Positions 60,224 through 64,000 of a stretch of 64,000 nucleotides of DNA are shown piece after piece. Origin of the DNA: Phyllobacterium pellucidum (GTDB lineage: Bacteria; Pseudomonadota; Alphaproteobacteria; Rhizobiales; Rhizobiaceae); NCBI RefSeq assembly GCF_013327855.1, contig NZ_JABUMX010000002.1, positions 186,001-250,000 on the forward strand, read 5' to 3'. The translations under genes and the position numbers were made by a program. The notes under the pieces were generated by a model. That model was not told the DNA's origin. It was given only the letters and a program-made list of their open reading frames with translations, and did not search any database. The first letter of the stretch is position 1. The number at the start of each line of letters is the position of its first letter.

Positions 60224-61958
60224 TGGTTGCAGGAAGCGGCTGGGCCAACGGAAGACCGGCCTTGGCCAGCCCGGCCTCGAGCCCATCGATCATGGCCGGA
60301 GCATAGCGGCGCGCAATCATGTCGGCGCGGAACGTCGTCCAGAAGCGGTCGCGATAGCGGGTCACACGGTCCATGGTTTCCCGGACGCCCGAGGCATCAC
60401 CCAATTGGCCGAAGGCTGCGAGTTCAAGCACATCGGCCAGATAGTTCCCCGAGTGACCCATCTGCTGAACCTTAAGCACGGCCTTGGTGAAATCGCCCTT
60501 GCGATAGGCATCAAGCGCCAGGATCAACTCGGCATCATCCTGCGTGCCGTTGATCTGTTCTGCCCTGGAGGCGAGGTTTGCGCCCTCCGTCCAATTGCCG
60601 TTGGCGAAGAACATCGCGCCAAGCTTGGCTGGAATGAAGCTATTGTTGGGATTGAGCGCCATCGCCCGATAGCCCGCAACGAAAGCCGCTTCACTCTGTC
60701 CGTTGTGATAGAGCGCCAGCATTTGCGCATAGCCGGCGCGGTCCGACATCGGCGCCAATGCAACGGCCTTATTGGCCAGAAGCAGCGCCTGCGCTGCAGT
60801 GCCGTTGACGACTTCCGGCGCCGCGGACTCGATCATGGTGACCGCCATGGCGGCATTGGCATCGGGATTGTTCGGCATGGCTTGCAAAGTGGCGGCGAGA
60901 CAGTCGCGAACGGCGTCCAGTTCGGCGGCATCTTGCCGCTCGAGCGCCACCCCGGTTCTGAGGATACAGCCATTGCCGAGACTGGGCGCTGCGAGTTCTC
61001 GCGTATACTCGATATTGTTGATGACGCCTTGCGGGCCGGCGAAGCGGGTGGCGAGATCGGTGACAAGCTCGCGGCGAACCTCCGTGTCCGGCCGGTCGTC
61101 CGGGGTAGCACGCTCCACCCCCGACCGCAGGGCTTCGCCGCTCACCGGATCGACGACCTGCCACCAGACTGCGCGACCATTTATGTCCGGATGGTACTTT
61201 AGGACGACATGGTAGGGATTCGCAGCACGCCGGGCGCTACGGAACCAGCTAAGCGCTGGAACCGTCGCCTTTACCGGGGAAGGCATTTCTGCCGCCGCCA
61301 GCGTCAAAGTCTGAAATTGCGAAAGCGCCGTCATCAGATAGTCGCGGATGAGGCCGGCTTCAGCATCGGTGCCATCGCCTGCCAGCTTCATCTCGACAGC
61401 AACGACCGGCTTGTCGGAAAATACACGGCGGTTGGCCGCAACTGCCACGAGAGAAATCGCTGTGATACACACGACGCCTGCTGCAACGGCAAGATGCCGC
61501 TTGGTAATGAAGCTATGGGAAGGCTGCGCCGGGGGCAAGACGGGCTGTTCTTCCGCCTCCTCGCATTCCTCCACGACCTCCGCTTGCGGCGGCGCCTTGG
61601 TGAATACGGGTATGTAGCGGCCGCGCGGCAGTTCGATGCGTACGCTGCCTTCCTCGGCCCGGCTCTCATAATATTGCGCCAGGGAGGCCCGAAGCCGGGT
61701 TGCTTCGATGCGGACGATGGGATCGGTCGTTGGGTCGAAACTCGAGGGCCGGCCAAAGACGTCGACGGCAATCGTATAGGCTTTTACCGAGGCTGCCCGG
61801 CCCTCGAACATCTCCTGGGCGACGAACCTGAGGAAATTCCGGTTACGTTCTGTCGAATGGAATTGTGAGTCCGAAAGTAGCCTGTCGAGCTCCGCCCGCG
61901 CCTCTTCTTCGGAAATCCTCTCCGAGTCTGGCATGTCGACATTGAAGTCAACTTCCAT
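60219..61958 (-). CDS. Membrane protein with N-terminal regulator-like domain and TPR-like C-terminus
   Basis: A 579-residue protein. The N-terminal 120 residues (LSDSQFHSTERNRNFLRFVAQEMFEGRAASVKAYTIAVDVFGRPSSFDPTTDPIVRIEATRLRASLAQYYE) match the rhizobial family that precedes adenylate-cyclase-like TPR proteins; then one helix (LAVAAGVVCITAISLVAVAA) and helical repeats in the C-terminal part (PNNSFIPAKLGAMFFANGNW). Possible transmembrane regulator. The stop codon lies within repeated-motif copy 2. Start taken at 61958. Confidence 0.75.
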   Translation of the reverse strand: MEVDFNVDMPDSERISEEEARAELDRLLSDSQFHSTERNRNFLRFVAQEMFEGRAASVKAYTIAVDVFGRPSSFDPTTDPIVRIEATRLRASLAQYYESRAEEGSVRIELPRGRYIPVFTKAPPQAEVVEECEEAEEQPVLPPAQPSHSFITKRHLAVAAGVVCITAISLVAVAANRRVFSDKPVVAVEMKLAGDGTDAEAGLIRDYLMTALSQFQTLTLAAAEMPSPVKATVPALSWFRSARRAANPYHVVLKYHPDINGRAVWWQVVDPVSGEALRSGVERATPDDRPDTEVRRELVTDLATRFAGPQGVINNIEYTRELAAPSLGNGCILRTGVALERQDAAELDAVRDCLAATLQAMPNNPDANAAMAVTMIESAAPEVVNGTAAQALLLANKAVALAPMSDRAGYAQMLALYHNGQSEAAFVAGYRAMALNPNNSFIPAKLGAMFFANGNWTEGANLASRAEQINGTQDDAELILALDAYRKGDFTKAVLKVQQMGHSGNYLADVLELAAFGQLGDASGVRETMDRVTRYRDRFWTTFRADMIARRYAPAMIDGLEAGLAKAGLPLAQPLPATN

Positions 61959-62107
61959 GTTCGCGCCCCACCCCAGTTTCACTGGATAGTAGAATTGAAC
62001 GGAACGCTACGCAACGCCATACGGGAAATCCCCCAGGTTGCGATGGAATTGTCCTGACGCAAGACCAGGTTGAGGAGATCAGCCATCGATAGTGGGGAGG
62101 CTCTACG

Positions 62108-62374
62108 TCAGTAGCTTCTGCCGCGCGTGGCGATGCAGATGTCGATGACTTCACTCTCGATGTCAGCGCAGAGCATTTCATATTCAGCAATCAGCTTGAG
62201 ATCTTTCGAGCCGTTGCGGCGCAAGCGATCAAGCGTGGAGCTGGCCTCGTCGAAGGCATCGCACAAGCTTTGCAATGTCGTATTCCGCGCACTGAGAACC
62301 TGCAGCTGCCCACGCATCGCAGGCAGCCTGAGCATCAATTTCCACAGTCCCCTTTGGGCAGACGCGGTCGACAT
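62108..62374 (-). CDS. Small helical hypothetical protein
   Basis: An 88-residue charged protein, with a coiled-coil-like stretch (LQSLCDAFDEASSTLDRLRRNGSKDLKLIAEYEMLCADIESEVIDICIA). No family is recognised. The ATG at 62374 is taken; the frame extends to 62428. It lies upstream of the TPR-type gene on the same strand with a 150-base gap. Confidence 0.5.
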   Translation of the reverse strand: MSTASAQRGLWKLMLRLPAMRGQLQVLSARNTTLQSLCDAFDEASSTLDRLRRNGSKDLKLIAEYEMLCADIESEVIDICIATRGRSY

Positions 62375-62491
62375 CGCTTCAATTGCATCCCCTGCTCGTT
62401 GTTCCGTCGAGCTCCGGTCGGGCCGCAATCAGAAATTATATCCCCAGGCCCCGCTCGGTCATCAATCATAGGATGATGTCTCGCCTTATGG

Positions 62492-62509
62492 GAGTACGTA
62501 ACGGTTAAC
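62492..62509. promoter_or_regulatory. Repeated motif, copy 3
   Basis: GAGTACGTAACGGTTAAC, upstream of the split outer-membrane gene. Differs at only three positions from copies 1 and 2. Confidence 0.55.
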
Positions 62510-62627
62510 AGGGGGTCCGTTGCCGCAAATCCGCGAGCCCAAAAAACGAAATGTTTTGCCTTGGATGAATTTGCATTGCCCCCTTTTTTGGTCGTTCTAC
62601 CCCGGCATGGGCGGAAGGCTGTAAACG

Positions 62628-62643
62628 TTACAGTTACGAACTT
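62628..62643. promoter_or_regulatory. Repeated motif, weaker fourth copy (reverse)
   Basis: On the minus strand GTTCGTAACTGTAACG, 13 of 16 matches to the core of the motif. It lies 46 bases before the start of the split outer-membrane gene. Confidence 0.35.
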
Positions 62644-62688
62644 GTCATGGAGGATGGAATCTGGCTCACGTTGGCTTTCAATTAAGGG

Positions 62689-62949
62689 ATGAAGTTCATG
62701 AGATATTTAAGTTATTCATTAGATGTATTGATTGTGGCCATCAGCGCGATTTCGTTGGGTACGCTAGCTGCATCAGCACAGGAACACGCAGATGTAAATG
62801 CTGCAAACAACCCGCTTACGCCCAAGATCACGCTCAATTTTCATGACTACTACGTTCCCGAACTGAGCGGACTGCCGGGCGACCGCTACGCAAACCAGTT
62901 CCTGCTGCGCGGTCTCGTGCCTTCGGACCTTTTCGGCGCACCGCAATGA
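62689..62949 (+). CDS. Outer-membrane protein, N-terminal part (frame change follows)
   Basis: An 86-residue ORF with a signal peptide (ending ASAQ) and the start of a beta-barrel protein (LNFHDYYVPELSGLPGDRYANQFLLRGLVPSDLFGAPQ). It reads into a stop at 62947, exactly where the next frame begins (ATGA). Together with the next ORF it gives one protein of a family I know as a continuous polypeptide, so a one-base frame change splits it. Either a frameshift mutation, a sequence error or recoding. Confidence 0.6.
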   Translation: MKFMRYLSYSLDVLIVAISAISLGTLAASAQEHADVNAANNPLTPKITLNFHDYYVPELSGLPGDRYANQFLLRGLVPSDLFGAPQ

Positions 62950-63503
62950 TCCGCTTTACCCTGCCAGTTGCGACCGCACCGGAATTTCCGACAGGATATA
63001 CGACGGGCCTGGGCGACCTGACGCTGATGGACATTTTCCTCGTGCCCGGCAAGGAGATTTCATTCGGCGCCGGCCCGCTCGTCGTCCTCCCGACCGCGAC
63101 GGACGATGCCCTTGGCGCCGGCAAATGGCAGGCGGGCGCCGCCGGCGTTGTGGTCGCACCGCAAAGCTGGGGCCTGCTCGGCGGTCTCGTCACCTACCAG
63201 ACGTCATTTGCCGGCGAAAGCGACCGGGATGATGTTTCACTCGCAACGTTCCAGCCTATCGTCAATTTCAATTTGAGCAAGGGTTTCTACCTCAGGTCAT
63301 CCGCCATCTGGAACTTCGACCTGGAGAGCGGAAACTACTCGGTTCCGGTCGGTTTTGGCGTCGGCAAGGTGTTTCAGGTCAACGACAAGGTGACGATGAA
63401 CGGCTTCGTCGAGCCGCAATACACCGTCTTTGATCACGGCAGCGGCAACCCCGAGTGGCAGGTTTTCGTAGGCGTCAACTTTCAGTTTGCGCTCGGCAAA
63501 TAG
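62946..63503 (+). CDS. Outer-membrane protein, C-terminal part
   Basis: A 185-residue ORF starting MIRFTLPVATAPEFPTGYTTGLGDLTLMDIFLVPGKE, with PTATDDALGAGKWQAGAAGVVVAPQSWGLLGGLVTYQTSFAG and a C-terminal VFVGVNFQFALGK. It is the barrel part of the preceding protein. It begins with ATG overlapping the preceding stop, which would allow coupled translation, but it has no signal peptide of its own. Confidence 0.6.
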   Translation: MIRFTLPVATAPEFPTGYTTGLGDLTLMDIFLVPGKEISFGAGPLVVLPTATDDALGAGKWQAGAAGVVVAPQSWGLLGGLVTYQTSFAGESDRDDVSLATFQPIVNFNLSKGFYLRSSAIWNFDLESGNYSVPVGFGVGKVFQVNDKVTMNGFVEPQYTVFDHGSGNPEWQVFVGVNFQFALGK

Positions 63504-63509
63504 ACGAGA

Positions 63510-64000
63510 TCATTTGGCCGTAACCTGACTGAACGACATGCCGTCGATCTTGCCTTCGTCGAGCCGATAGACGAGGGCTTGCAGGGTCGTCACGCCATTG
63601 CTGTTTGGGCCCTGTTCATTCGAGTAACGGATAATCCCGTCATGAATGCTCATGCCGAAAGCCTTTTGCAGATCCGTCTCGTCATCCTTCAAACCTGGTA
63701 CGGGCAACATCCACGCCGTCAAGGTTTCAGGACCTTGGGAGCAGCCTGACCGCGCAGTCTCGCTCTCCTCAGCCGATACCATCGTCAGGAGCCGTTTCGA
63801 ACCCGCTGCTTCACCATTGGAAATAAACCAGAGATTCGACGCATGGCCATCGAGCGCAACCTGGTAGCAGAGCCAGCTGACACCATTGGCGCCCGAACCG
63901 CGCGTCCTGATCTCGCCGCCAAACGCCTTCTGGATTGCATCGAGCGTCGTTGCTCCGAACGAAATGTCGAGCATGTCCGCCTTGAGCATATTGTTGAAGG
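63510..64000 (-). CDS. Hypothetical protein, cut by window edge
   Basis: A minus-strand frame of at least 159 residues from an internal ATG at 63989; the frame is still open to the window edge (codons N, N, F upstream), so the true start is likely outside. The sequence (LDISFGATTLDAIQKAFGGEIRTRGSGANGVSWLCYQVALDGHASNLWFISNGEA) looks like a periplasmic or secreted protein with two conserved cysteines. No family is recognised. Confidence 0.55.
   Translation of the reverse strand, partial: FNNMLKADMLDISFGATTLDAIQKAFGGEIRTRGSGANGVSWLCYQVALDGHASNLWFISNGEAAGSKRLLTMVSAEESETARSGCSQGPETLTAWMLPVPGLKDDETDLQKAFGMSIHDGIIRYSNEQGPNSNGVTTLQALVYRLDEGKIDGMSFSQVTAK

Noticed and set aside
62620..62645. Pho box
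   Set aside because: CTGTAAA is present but the second half-site is not at 11-base spacing; it fits the local 18-bp motif better.
1..64000. CRISPR arrays, insertion sequences, rRNA
   Set aside because: No regularly spaced direct repeats, transposase or rRNA segments were seen in the window.

Overview
The window looks like chromosome of a rhizobial alphaproteobacterium (Hyphomicrobiales, near Phyllobacterium, Brucella or Mesorhizobium). The signs are a coxMNOP-like oxidase operon, a long B12-dependent ribonucleotide reductase, a dmeRF pair, a pstSCAB-phoU-phoB operon with long PstC and PstA, DUF982/DUF6894-type small proteins and GGAAC-N16/17-CGTT promoters of the EcfG general stress type. 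The placement is inferred from gene content only; no rRNA is present.

Layout. (1) 1-4.2 kb: the end of an alternative heme-copper oxidase operon (subunit I, subunit III, a small membrane protein, CtaG, cytochrome c) facing a diheme cytochrome c. (2) 4.2-11.9 kb: an accessory, probably stress-linked region with an ECF sigma factor, YciE-like ferritin-fold protein, low-affinity iron permease family protein, isochorismatase-like hydrolase, an XRE regulator and several micro-proteins, two of them 41-residue membrane proteins. Several genes have exact or near EcfG-type promoters. (3) 11.95-26.24 kb: a prophage remnant holding only the immunity, early and recombination half: CI/Cro-type switch with palindromic operators on both sides of the repressor block, DnaA-like and methyltransferase genes leftward, and a tightly overlapped rightward operon ending in RecT, DUF5131, HNH, excisionase and integrase genes. 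No structural genes are present. The left edge is an in-frame fusion of the phage methyltransferase to the C-terminal half of a cellular DUF1254/DUF1214 gene. The right edge is an orphan 5' half of tRNA-Leu(UAA). Together these suggest that a deletion or rearrangement removed the late genes and the left attachment site.

(4) 26.4-45.5 kb: mostly core genes: CinA-like protein, universal stress protein, gpt, corA, Nudix hydrolase, nrdJ (with NrdR-type boxes and a DnaA box upstream), NTF2-like protein, nucleoside deaminase, an LCP-family protein that is unexpected in this lineage, arsC, dmeRF, and the phosphate operon behind a triple Pho half-site. (5) 45.8-64 kb: an envelope-oriented region: ECF sigma/anti-sigma, Tat-exported metallo-beta-lactamase-fold hydrolase, TPR protein, DUF2950 and DUF3300 proteins, L,D-transpeptidase coupled to a glycine-betaine-type binding protein, NarL-type response regulator, lipoprotein hydrolase, MltF-like transglycosylase, and an outer-membrane protein gene split by a frame change. 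Three intergenic or gene-edge sites in 55-63 kb share an 18-bp motif (consensus RAGTACGTAACNGTTAAY), with a weaker fourth copy, pointing to an uncharacterised local regulon.
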